Source: Kitasatospora gansuensis
GTDB lineage: Bacteria; Actinomycetota; Actinomycetes; Streptomycetales; Streptomycetaceae
Direction: 5' to 3'
Length of the DNA: 64,000 bases
Assembly: GCF_014203705.1 (NCBI RefSeq)
Contig: NZ_JACHJR010000001.1
Span: forward strand, 1,116,001-1,180,000
Positions 26,024 to 36,400 of the stretch are shown one piece after another. A model generated the notes under the pieces. The model was not told the DNA's origin. It ran no database searches and worked only from the letters and a program-made list of their open reading frames with translations. A program made the position numbers and the translations under genes. Each line of letters begins with the position of its first letter. Position 1 is the stretch's first letter.

Positions 26024-27306
26024 CCGGCCTGCGCACCCGGGGCTTCCCGGAGCGGGCGGTCCGCGAGCGGGCCAGGCTCGGGGCGGCCGCCGCCTTCCCG
26101 GCCGACGCCCACTACGGCCACACGCTGTTCGGCGCGGAGGCCACCGCGGACGCCGATCAGCTGGACCAACTGCGGATCACCCCACCGGTGTTCATGCCGC
26201 AGCGGCTGGAGAAGCTGATCGAGCTGGGCCGCGAGCCGCTGCACACCGACGTGGCGCTGGGCACCGTGATCGGCGGCCTGCGCTCCGCCCTCCCGCTGTA
26301 CCTCTCCGCCTTCGGCTCCACCCGGGCGGCCGGCACCGACCAGGTGCTGGCCGCCAGCCGGCAGGCCGGACGGCTGGGCATCCCGATGGTGATCGGCGAG
26401 AACATCGTGCCGATGAGCGGCTACGGCCGCGGCGGCGAGCAGACCAGGCGCACCGCGCTCGGCCGGATCGCCGCCTACCTGACCGAACTCCCGGACGGGC
26501 TGGGCGGGGTGGCGGTGCAGCAGAGCACCGAGGACGCCGACGCCGAGGTGTGGAACCTGGTCTACAGCGACCCCGCCGCCCAGCCGCTGCTGGAGAGCGG
26601 CCGGCTGGCCTTCGAGCTGAAGGTCGGTCAGGGCGCCAAGCCGGGCCTGGGCGGGATGACCGTGCTGGACCGGACCGCCGCCGCCCGGGTGGACGAACAG
26701 TTCGCGCTGGACGAGGTGTTCGGCCCGGACGCCGACCGGGTGCTGCGGTGCAGCAGCCCCGGCACCTTCACGGAGGAGATCCTGCGTCAGCAGATCCGGC
26801 TGATGCGCAACAACTACCCCAGGGTCAAGGTCTGGGTGAAGCTGCACCCCGGCCGCGACGTGGCGCTGGCCGCCGACATCGCCTGGACCGCCGGGGCCGA
26901 CGCGGTCACCGTGGACGGCGCCGAGGGCGGCACCGGCTGGGCGCCGGTCGCCACCCTCGCGCACTCCGGACTGCCGCTCGGCGAGTGCCTGGCCCGGATC
27001 GGCCCCCGGGCCGACTGCCTGCTCACCTCGGGACGGTTCTGGGAGGGCAGCCGGGTGGTGAAGAGCCTGGCGCTGGGCGCCACCGCGGCCGGTCTCGGCC
27101 GGGCCGCCCTGCTGGCCACCGACGAGGACCCGGAGGCCGGTCTGACCAGGCTGGTGGAGTGCCTGGCCCTCGAACTGCGGCTGCTGATCAGCTCGCTCGG
27201 CAAGTACACCCCCGCCGCCCTCGGCCCCGAGGACGTCTGGCCGACGCCCGCACCGTCGGCCGCTGCCCCGGCCCACCGCATCCCGGAGGTACTCCACCAT
27301 GGCTGA
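26020..27306 (+). CDS. Glutamate synthase-like FMN domain protein lacking Fe-S cysteines
   Basis: A protein of 428 aa matching only the central FMN/alpha-ketoglutarate barrel of the glutamate synthase large subunit. The start is the GTG at 26020 overlapping the previous stop. FMN- and substrate-lining motifs are visible: GENIVPMSGYGRGG, ELKVGQGAKPGLGG, VKLHPGRDVALAADIAWT, VDGAEGGTGWAP, and VKSLALGATAAGLGRAAL. In true glutamate synthases the last motif is followed by a cysteine-rich 3Fe-4S site; here that stretch has no Cys cluster, and the N-terminal glutaminase domain is absent as well. It is therefore unlikely to make glutamate from glutamine. It could be an FMN oxidoreductase acting on an imine or amino acid of the pathway. 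Confidence 0.85.
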   Translation: MTGLRTRGFPERAVRERARLGAAAAFPADAHYGHTLFGAEATADADQLDQLRITPPVFMPQRLEKLIELGREPLHTDVALGTVIGGLRSALPLYLSAFGSTRAAGTDQVLAASRQAGRLGIPMVIGENIVPMSGYGRGGEQTRRTALGRIAAYLTELPDGLGGVAVQQSTEDADAEVWNLVYSDPAAQPLLESGRLAFELKVGQGAKPGLGGMTVLDRTAAARVDEQFALDEVFGPDADRVLRCSSPGTFTEEILRQQIRLMRNNYPRVKVWVKLHPGRDVALAADIAWTAGADAVTVDGAEGGTGWAPVATLAHSGLPLGECLARIGPRADCLLTSGRFWEGSRVVKSLALGATAAGLGRAALLATDEDPEAGLTRLVECLALELRLLISSLGKYTPAALGPEDVWPTPAPSAAAPAHRIPEVLHHG

Positions 27307-28558
27307 CACCCTGCCCCGAACCGAGAACGAACCGGTGCCCAAGCGCGCCGACGGGCCGCTCGGCCTGAACTACCTGTCCTTCACCGGCGCCATGAGCCTG
27401 TCCCAACTCGGCGACTCCGCCTGGTACGTGGCGCTGACCTGGACCCTGATCCGGGACGTCAGCCCGGCGATGACCGGCACCGTACTGATGCTGGCCAGTC
27501 TGCCCCGGCTGATCGGACTGCTCGGCGGCGGCGTGATCGCCGACCGCAGCGGACCACGTCGGGTGATGGTGATCACCGACCTGCTGCGCGGCGTGGTGAT
27601 GCTGGCCGCCGCACTGGCGGTCGGACTGAGCACCCCGTCGGTGCCGATCCTGCTCGGCGCGGCGCTGCTGCTGGCCTTCATCAGCGCCTTCTTCATCCCC
27701 GCCTCGGGCTCGGTGAAGCCGCTCATCCTGGCCGACAAGGACCTGGTCCGGGGCAACGCGCTGTTCGTCTTCGGCATCCGGGGCGGACAGGCGGCCGGCG
27801 GCCCGATCGGCGCCTGGCTGATCGCTCTCGGCGGCGTCCCGCTGGTGGCGGTCGCCAACGCGGCCAGCTTCCTGCTCTCCGCCTTCGCCTCCGCCCGGGT
27901 GCGGTACACCCGGGAGCCGGTCGCACCGCCCGCCCCCGTCGGCGAGAAGCCGCCGTTCAAGGAGATGCTGCTGGACGGGCTGCGCTACCTGGGCAAGGAG
28001 CGCCGGATCCGGCTGGTGATCCTGGTGATCGCGCTGACCGAACTCGCCTGCGCCCCGCCGGTCAACATCGGCCTGGTACTGCTCTCCAACCGGCTCGACG
28101 CGGGCGCCACCGGCGCCGGCCTGCTGCTCACCGGCTACACGATCGGCGCGGTGGCCAGCTCGGTGGTCACCATGGCCTGGCCGCCCGGCCGGCGCGGCGG
28201 GCTGGTGCTCTGCCTCGGGGTCACCGCCTCGGCGGTCTGCCTGACCGCGATGGCCTTCATCGACTCGCTCCCGCTGGGCATGCTGCTGTACGGCGTACTC
28301 GGCCTGGTGACCGGTCAGTTCGGCCTGGTGCTGGTGTCGATGGCGCAGCGCTGGACCGAGCCCGCGATGCGCGGCCGGGTGATGTCGGTGCTCTCGCTGG
28401 CCATCTTCGCCTGCGCCCCGCTGGCCAACGTGGCGGTCGGCACCATGGTGACGCTGCTCGGCTTCACCACCGCGATGACGGTGTTCGCCGCCTTCGCGGT
28501 CGTCGCCGCCCTGATCACGGTCGGCACCCCGAGCCTGCGAGGTGTCCGCCTTGACTGA
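27299..28558 (+). CDS. MFS transporter, probable exporter of the NRPS product
   Basis: Major-facilitator protein of 419 aa and about 12 membrane segments, similar to the MFS_3/EntS-type exporters. It has the conserved loop GVIADRSGPRRV between helices 2 and 3, a basic loop in the middle (near residues 200-230), and alternating hydrophobic helices to the end. The ATG overlaps the preceding gene by eight bases and the next gene overlaps its 3' end, so it is part of the same transcript. Export of the cluster's peptide or resistance to it is the likely role, inferred from family and position. Confidence 0.88.
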   Translation: MADTLPRTENEPVPKRADGPLGLNYLSFTGAMSLSQLGDSAWYVALTWTLIRDVSPAMTGTVLMLASLPRLIGLLGGGVIADRSGPRRVMVITDLLRGVVMLAAALAVGLSTPSVPILLGAALLLAFISAFFIPASGSVKPLILADKDLVRGNALFVFGIRGGQAAGGPIGAWLIALGGVPLVAVANAASFLLSAFASARVRYTREPVAPPAPVGEKPPFKEMLLDGLRYLGKERRIRLVILVIALTELACAPPVNIGLVLLSNRLDAGATGAGLLLTGYTIGAVASSVVTMAWPPGRRGGLVLCLGVTASAVCLTAMAFIDSLPLGMLLYGVLGLVTGQFGLVLVSMAQRWTEPAMRGRVMSVLSLAIFACAPLANVAVGTMVTLLGFTTAMTVFAAFAVVAALITVGTPSLRGVRLD

Positions 28559-29984
28559 CACCTCGCACACCGGCACCGAGCACCTGGACCGCAGCACCTC
28601 GACCTTCCCCGAACTCCCGGAACTCCACCGGCAGTTGCGCGAGGGACAACTGACCAGCGTGTCGCTCACCCGGCGCTGCCTGGACCGGATCGAGCTGGTC
28701 GACCCCCTGGTCCGGGCGGTGCTCGCGGTGGACGACAGTGCGCTGGAGCAGGCCGCCCAGGCCGACCGCAGGTACGCCGCCGGAGCCGAGCGCGGTCCGC
28801 TGGACGGCATCCCGGTCCTGGTCAAGGACAACATCGACACCGCCGGACTGGCCGGCACCGCGGGCTCCCGGCTGCTGGCCGGGAACCCGCCCCGCCGGGA
28901 CGCCGGGATCGTCAACCGGCTGCGGGCGGCGGGCGCGGTGGTGCTGGGCAAGACCAACCTCTCCGAGTGGTCCAACTTCCGCTCCACCCAGGCCACCGAG
29001 GGCTGGTCGGGAGCGGGCGGCCAGACCCGCAACCCGTACCGGCTGGACCGCAGCCCCGGCGGCTCCTCGGCCGGCTCGGCGGTGGCGGTCGCCACCGGAA
29101 TGGCGCCGCTGGCGCTCGGCACCGAGACCGACGGGTCGATCGTCGGCCCGGCCGGGCTGTGCGGGGTGGTCGGGGTGAAACCCGAGACCGGGCTGCTGCC
29201 GCTGGACGGTATCGTGCCGATCTCCCCGGTCCAGGACACCGTCGGGGTGCTGGCCGCCCGGCTCGGCGACGCCGCCCTCGCGATGGCGGCGCTGACCGGG
29301 CGGCCCCCCGCCGACCCCGACCCGGCGATGCTGCGGGTCGGCCTCTGGCGGGTGCCCCGGATGCCCGGCGCGGTCGACGCGGTGCTCGACTCCGCGGTGC
29401 AGGCGCTGCGTTCGGCCGGGGTCGCGGTGGTGCCGATCGACCTGACCCTGGACCGGCAGACCGTCGAGGACGGGCTGCTGGCGATGTACGCGGAGTTCCG
29501 CCCCGGCCTGGAGACGTACCTGCGCGGCCGCCCCGGCGGGCCGCAGACCCTGGCCGAGCTGATCGAGGGCAACCGGGCCGACCCGGTGGAGCTGTCGCTC
29601 TTCGACCAGGACCTGTTCGAGCAGGCCCAGTTGATCGGCGAGGCGGAGCGGGCGAAGGCCGGGCTGGCCCGGCAGAGTTCGCGCGAACAGGCCCGCAAAC
29701 TGCTCGACCGCACCATGCGCAGGTACGGCGTCCAGGCCGTGCTGGCGGCCACCAACGAACCCGCGCCCGTCATCGACTACGAGCTCGGCGACCCCGGGAC
29801 TCCGGGCAGCTCCACGCCCGCCGCGCTGGCCGGCTACCCGAACATCTCGCTGCCGGTCGGCCACTTCCGCGAACTCCCGGTCGGACTCTCGGTCTTCGGG
29901 CCGCCCACGCTGGACCGGCTGCTGCCGGTGGCGCTCCGGCTGGCCGAGGCCTGCGCCGTCCGGCGCATCCCCGCGCTGCGCTGA
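28542..29984 (+). CDS. Amidase signature family hydrolase
   Basis: Serine amidase of the amidase signature family, 480 aa from the GTG at 28542; a TTG at 28551 has better spacing to an AGG and is an alternative start. The catalytic triad is visible as Lys95 (VLVKDNID), cis-Ser175 in SPGGSSAGSA and nucleophile Ser199 in TETDGSIVGPAG. No signal peptide is seen. It ends the overlapping block. A role in hydrolysing or transferring an amide of the pathway (precursor, or removal of a protecting acyl group) is possible, and the beta-carboxamide that the neighbouring AsnRS-like enzyme might form would be a conceivable substrate. That is speculation. Confidence 0.88.
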   Translation: MSALTDTSHTGTEHLDRSTSTFPELPELHRQLREGQLTSVSLTRRCLDRIELVDPLVRAVLAVDDSALEQAAQADRRYAAGAERGPLDGIPVLVKDNIDTAGLAGTAGSRLLAGNPPRRDAGIVNRLRAAGAVVLGKTNLSEWSNFRSTQATEGWSGAGGQTRNPYRLDRSPGGSSAGSAVAVATGMAPLALGTETDGSIVGPAGLCGVVGVKPETGLLPLDGIVPISPVQDTVGVLAARLGDAALAMAALTGRPPADPDPAMLRVGLWRVPRMPGAVDAVLDSAVQALRSAGVAVVPIDLTLDRQTVEDGLLAMYAEFRPGLETYLRGRPGGPQTLAELIEGNRADPVELSLFDQDLFEQAQLIGEAERAKAGLARQSSREQARKLLDRTMRRYGVQAVLAATNEPAPVIDYELGDPGTPGSSTPAALAGYPNISLPVGHFRELPVGLSVFGPPTLDRLLPVALRLAEACAVRRIPALR

Positions 29985-30006
29985 CACCCACGCCGCCCGG
30001 AAAACA

Positions 30007-30036
30007 GGGGCAGTGGAACTGCCGGTCAACTGCCCC
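30007..30036 (+). terminator. Hairpin between amidase and mbtH-like gene
   Basis: GGGGCAGT (30007-30014) pairs with ACTGCCCC (30029-30036) around a 14-base loop, 22 bases after the amidase stop. It is weaker than the other terminators here and may only reduce read-through, giving the MbtH/NRPS genes in the 139-bp gap a separate promoter. Confidence 0.45.
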
Positions 30037-30123
30037 GGATTACTTCCCCGAACGACCCGGAAACGCCAATAGCGTTTTCCCGTAAGCGAATTCGAAAGCC
30101 CCGACAAGTCCCAGGAGGACGAG

Positions 30124-30345
30124 ATGAGCAACCCCTTCGAGAACGAGGACGGGCAGTTCCTGGTCCTGGTCAACCACGAGAACCAGCACTCACTCTGGCC
30201 CGCGACCATCGAGGTCCCGGCCGGCTGGAACACCGTGCAGGACGCTGCTCCCCGGGCCGCCTGCCTGGCTTACATCGAGGAGCACTGGACCGACCTGCGG
30301 CCCGCCAGCCTGATCGCCGGCAGCCCGTACGCCAAGAGTTCCTGA
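30124..30345 (+). CDS. MbtH-like protein
   Basis: Small NRPS partner of 73 aa that binds and solubilises adenylation domains. The family signature residues are all present: [23 protein letters not shown], the three conserved Trp-containing segments ([13 protein letters not shown]) and CLAYIEEHW. An AGGAGG ribosome-binding site lies at 30113-30117. It precedes the two NRPS genes and should be required by some or all of their six A domains. Confidence 0.96.
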   Translation: MSNPFENEDGQFLVLVNHENQHSLWPATIEVPAGWNTVQDAAPRAACLAYIEEHWTDLRPASLIAGSPYAKSS

Positions 30346-30409
30346 CCGTCATTCATCCGCACGAGGGCGGGACCGCGTGAGGTCGAATGCCCTGGCTCCG
30401 GGAGGCCCG

Positions 30410-33400
30410 ATGATTCCGCTGTCCTTTGCCCAGGCCCGCCTCTGGTTCCTCAACCAGGTCGAGGGGCCGAGCCCGACCTACAACGTCCCGCTCACCGTCC
30501 GACTGCGCGGCCCGCTCGACCGGGAGGCGCTGCGGGCCGCGGTCACCGACCTGACCGACCGGCACGAGGCGCTGCGCACCGTGTACGTGGAGCGGGACGG
30601 CAGCCCCTGGCAGCAGGTGCTCGACGGACCTTCGGTGGTCTGGTCGGTCGCCGAGTACACCCCGGAGGCGGTCCGCACCGCCGCCGGGCACGGGTTCGAT
30701 CTGGCGGCCGAACTGCCGCTCCGGGCCCACCTGTTCGAGGCCGGTCCGACCGACCACACCCTGCTGCTGGTGCTGCACCACATCGCGGCCGACGGCTGGT
30801 CGCTGGACCCACTGGTACGGGATCTGGCGACCGCCTACCGCGCCCGCACCGCCGGCGGGGCGGCACCGGAGTGGGAGCCGCTGCCGGTGCAGTACTCCGA
30901 CTACACGCTCTGGCAGCAGGAGCTGCTCGGCGCGGCCGACGACCCGGAGAGCCTGCTCGCCCAGCAACTCACCTACTGGCGCTCCGCGCTGGCCGAGCTG
31001 CCGGAGGAGCTGACCGTCCCGGCCGACCGGGCCCGTCCGGCCTCGCCGTCGTACCACGGCGAGGTGCTGGCCACCCGGATCGGCCCCGAACTGCACGGCC
31101 GGCTCAGCGAGTTCGCCCGTGGCAGCGAGGCAACGCTCTTCATGGTGGTGCAGGCCGCGCTGGCCGCCCTGCTGTCCCGGCTGACCGGGAGCACGGACGT
31201 ACCGCTCGGCACGCCGGTGGCGGGGCGGACGGACCGCGAACTGGAGGACCTGGTCGGGTTCTTCGTCAACACCTTGGTGCTGCGCACCGACCTGTCGGGA
31301 GCGCCCAGCTTCCGGGAGCTGGTGGCCCGGGTCCGGGAGTCCGACCTGGAGGCCTTCGCCCACCAGGACCTGCCGTTCGAGCGGCTGGTGGAGGATCTCA
31401 ACCCGACCCGCAGCCTGGCCAGGCACCCGCTGTTCCAGGTGATGCTGGTGCTCCAGAACAGCCCCGAGACGGCGGCCGACTTCCCCGGTCTGACGGTCGA
31501 GACCGAGGTCATCGACCTGGACGTGGCCAAGTTCGACCTGATCGTGGAGCTGGCCGAGGGCGCGGCGGGCGACGGCATCAGCCTGCTGATGAAGTACGCC
31601 ACCGACCTGCTCGACCGGGAGTCGGTGGTCGCGCTGACCGACCGGCTGCTCCGGCTGATCGAGGCGGCCCTGACCGAACCCGACCTGCCGGTAGGGAAGT
31701 TGGACCTGCTGTCGGCGGCGGAGCGGCGGACGCTGGCGCTGGACTGGGCCGGTGCGCCCTCGCGGGTCTCGCCGGAGCGGACGGTGCACGAGCTGTTCGC
31801 CGAGCAGGCCGCGCTGGCGCCGGATGCGACCGCGCTCATCTTCGGCGACGAGCGGGTCAGCTACCGGGAGTTGGACGAACGGTCCACCCGGCTCGCGCAC
31901 CACCTGGTCGCCGAAGGACTGCGGCGTGGCGACGTCGCGGGGATCTACCTGGAGCGTTCCGTCGAGCTGGTCACCGCCGTCCTCGCCGTCCTCAAAGCCG
32001 GCGGCACCTACACCATGCTCGACCCCGAGTTCCCGGTCGAACGCATCAACTCCCTGCTGACGAACACCCGCCTGGTGGTCACCCGTGCCGCGCTGGCCGG
32101 TCGCCTGGCCGCCGACGAGATCCTGATCGAGCCCGCCGCTCTGCAGTCCGCCACCCCCCTGCCGCCGATCGCCGGGCCGCTGGACGCGGCCTGCCTGATG
32201 TTCACCTCGGGCTCCACCGGCACCCCGAAAGGAGTCCTCTCCCCGCACCGGGCCGTCGTCGGCACCCTGCTCGGCCAGGACTTCGCCGCCCTCGACCCTC
32301 GGCAGACCTGGCTCCAGTGCTCCCCGGTCTCCTGGGACGCCTTCGCCCTCGAACTCTTCAGTCCCCTGCTCTCCGGCGGCACCTGCGTCCTGCAGCCCGG
32401 CCAGCGCCCCGAACCGGCGGCCGTCGCGGAGCTGGTGACCCGTCACCAGGTCACCTCGCTGCACGTGTCCGCCAGCCTGCTCAACTTCCTGCTCGACGAG
32501 TACCCCCAGACCTTCGCCGGCCTCCAGCAGGTGATGACCGGCGGCGAAGCGGCCTCCGTCCCGCACGTCATGCGCCTGGTGACCGAGTTCCCGCAGATCC
32601 GCCTGGTCAACGGCTACTCACCCGCCGAATCCATGATCTTCACCGTCGCCCACCACATCACCCCCGCCGACGCTTACCGCACCAGCATCCCGGTCGGCCG
32701 CGCCCTGCACGGCAAGCAACTCTGGGTCCTGGACGACCGGTTGGCCCTGCTCCCGCCCGGGGTAACCGGCGAGCTGTACATGTCCGGCCTCGGCCTCGCC
32801 CACGGCTACACCGCCCAACCCGCCCTCACCGCCGAACGCTTCGTCGCCAACCCGCACGCCACCAACCCCGGCGAGCGGATGTACCGCACCGGCGACCTGG
32901 TCCGCTGGCTCCCCGACGGCACCCTCGAATTCCTCGGCCGCGCCGACGACCAGGTCAAGATCCGCGGCTTCCGCGTCGAACCCGGCGAGGTACAGGCCGC
33001 GTTGACCGCCCACCAGGGCGTCCGGCAGGCCGCCGCCGTGGTCCGCGAGGACACCCCGGGCGACAAGCGCCTGGTCGCCTACGTGGTCACCGACCACCCC
33101 GTCGACCCGACCGCGCTGCGCGCCTTCGTCGCCGCCCGGCTCCCCGAGCACCTGGTGCCGTCCGCCGTGGTCACCCTGGACGCCCTCCCGCTCACCCCGA
33201 CCGGCAAGCTCGACCGCCGGGCCCTGCCCGCCCCCGACCACACACCGCGCGAGACCGGGCGCCCGCCCCGGACTCCGCAGGAGGCCCAGCTCTGCGACCT
33301 GTTCGCCGAGATCCTGGGCTTCGACCGGGCCGGGATCGAGGACGACTTCTTCGAACTCGGCGGCCACTCCCTGCTGGCCGCTCGCCTGATCGCCCGAATC

Positions 33401-36400
33401 CGCTCCGCCGCAGGCGTCGAGCTGACTGTCCGAGACCTGTTCGAGGCGCCCACCGTGTCGCGCCTCGCCGAGCGAATCCGTGGCGCCCACAGGGCGCGAA
33501 AGGGGTCCTACGTCATGGAGCGTCCCGAAGAGATCCCGCTGTCTTACGCACAGCGCAGGCTCTGGTTCCTCAACAAGCTGGAGGGGCCGAACAGTACGTA
33601 CAACGTGGCGCACACCATCCGGCTGCGCGGCCTGCTCGACGTGGACGCGCTGCACAGCGCCGTCTCCGACGTGGTGGGGCGGCACGAGGCGCTGCGCACC
33701 GTCTTCCTCGAGGTGGACGGCGAGCCGTACCAGCGGGTGGTGGCGCCCGGGGTGGCCCGGCCGATGGTGACGGTGCTGGACACCGACCCGGACGAGCTGC
33801 CGCTCGAACTCGACATGGCCTCCCGGCACTCCTTCGACCTGATGGTCGAACTCCCCATCCGCGCCCACATCTTCGCGGTCGGCCCGGAGGAGCACGTCCT
33901 GCTGCTGGTGATGCACCACATCGCCAGCGACGGCTGGTCGCTCGGCCCGGTGATGCGCGACCTGGCCACCGCGTACGGCGCGCGCTGCGACGGCGCCGCC
34001 CCGTACTGGGAGCCGCTGCCGGTCCAGTACGTCGACTACACCCTCTGGCAGCAGGACCTGCTCGGCTCGGCCGACGACCCGGACAGTTTGCTCTCCCAGC
34101 AACTCGCCTTCTGGCGCCAGGCGTTGGCCGACCTGCCGGAGGAGATCGCGCTCCCCGCCGACCGCAGCCGCCCCGCGCTGCCGACCAACCAGGGCCAGGT
34201 GACCACCGCCCGGCTCGGCGAAGGGCTGCACCGCCGACTGCTGGCCTTCGCCCGGGAGAACAACGCCACCCTCTTCATGGTGATGCAGGCGGCTCTGGCC
34301 GGGCTGCTGACCCGGCTCGGCGCGGGCACCGACATCCCGCTCGGCACCCCGACGGCCGGCCGCACCGACGACGCGCTGGAGGAGCTGGTCGGCTTCTTCG
34401 TCAACACCCTGGTGCTGCGCACCGACCTCTCCGGCGACCCGACCTTCCGTCAACTGGTCGCCAGGGTCAAGGAGACCGACCTGGACGCCTACGCCCACCA
34501 GGACGTGCCGTTCGAGCGCCTGGTGGAGGAGCTCAACCCGGTCCGCACGCTCTCCCGGCACCCGCTGTTCCAGGTGATGCTGGTGGTGCAGAACAACGCC
34601 GAGGCGAAGCTCCGGCTGCCCGGTCTGGACACCGAGATCGCGCCGGTCACCACCGACACCGCCAAGTTCGACCTGACCCTCGGCTTCACCGAGACCTTCG
34701 GCCCGGACCGCGAGCCGGCCGGTATCCGGGCGATGGCGGAGTACGCCACCGACCTGTTCGACCGCGCCTCGGTGGAGGTGATCCTGGACCGGCTGGTCCG
34801 GCTGCTGGAGGGTCAGCTCGCCGAACCGGACGTCCCGGTGGGCCGGCTGGAGATCCTCTCCGGCGACGAGCGGCAGGCCCTGCTGGTGGACTGGAACGAC
34901 ACCACCGTCGAGTTCCCGGCCGACCGCAGCGTGCACGAGCTGTTCCAGCAGCAGGCCGCCAGGCAGCCGGACGCCACCGCGCTGATCTTCGGCGAACAGC
35001 GGGTCAGCTACCGCGAGTTGGACGAGCGCTCGACCCAGCTGGCACACCACCTGATCGCCGGCGGCTTCCAGCGCGGCGACGTGGCCGGGGTCTACCTGGA
35101 GCGCGGGGTCGAGCTGGTGGTCGCGGTGCTGGCGGTGCTCAAGGCCGCCGGTACGTACACCATGCTGGACCCGGAGTTCCCGGTCGAGCGGATCGCCACC
35201 GTGCTGACCCACACCGACGCCCGACTGCTGCTCACCGTCGAGGAGTTGGCCGGCCGACTGACCGGCCCGCACCGCGAACTGGCCCTGGACACCGAGGCCG
35301 AGCTGATCGCCCGGCACCCCGTCACCGGCCTGCACGGCCTGGCCGACCCGGGCGACGCCGCCTGCGTGATGTTCACCTCGGGCTCCACCGGCGTGCCCAA
35401 GGGCGTGGTCTCCCCGCACCGCGCGATCGTCGGCACCCTGGTCGGCCAGGGCTTCGTGGACTTCGACCGGGCCCAGGTCTGGCTGCAGTGCGCCCCGGTC
35501 TCCTGGGACGCCTTCGCGCTGGAGCTGTTCGGCCCGCTGATGTCCGGCGGGATCTGCGTCCTGCAGCCCGGCCAGCGCCCCGAGCCGGCCGTCATCGCCG
35601 CGCTGGTGACCCGCCATCAGGTCACCTCACTGCACGTCTCCGCCAGCCTGCTCAACTTCCTGCTCGACGAGTACCCCCAGACCTTCGCCGGCCTCCAGCA
35701 GGTGATGACCGGCGGCGAAGCCGCCTCCATCCCGCACGTGATGCGCCTGGTGCACGGCTTCCCGCAGATCCGTCTGGTGAACGGCTACTCCCCCGCCGAG
35801 TCGATGATCTTCACGGTCTCGCACGAGATCACCCCGGCCGACGGCACCCGCCCGTCCATCCCGGTCGGCCGCCCGCTCGGCAACAAGCGGCTGTACGTCC
35901 TGGACGAGGGCCTCGGCCTGGTCGCCCCCGGTGTCACCGGCGAGCTCTACATGTCCGGCGTCGGCCTGGCGCACGGCTACGCGGGCCAGGCGGCACTGAC
36001 CGCCGAACGCTTCGTGGCCTGCCCGTACGGCGACCCGGGCGAGCGGATGTACCGCACCGGCGACCTGGTGCGCTGGCGCGGCGACGGCATCCTGGAGTTC
36101 CTCGGCCGGGCCGACGACCAGGTGAAGATCCGCGGCTTCCGGGTCGAGCCGGGCGAGGTGCGGGCCACCCTGGCCGCCTTCCCCGGGGTCGGCCAGGCCG
36201 CCGTGCTGGTCCGCGAGGACCGGCCGGGCGACAAGCGCCTGGTCGCCTACGTGGTCACCGACGGCTCGCCCGAGGCCCTGGCGGTCGACGCGGCCGCCCT
36301 GCGCGGCCACGTGGCCGGCCTGCTGCCCGAGTACATGGTGCCCTCCGCGGTGGTCTTCCTGGACGCGCTGCCGATCACTCCGACCGGCAAGCTGGACCGC

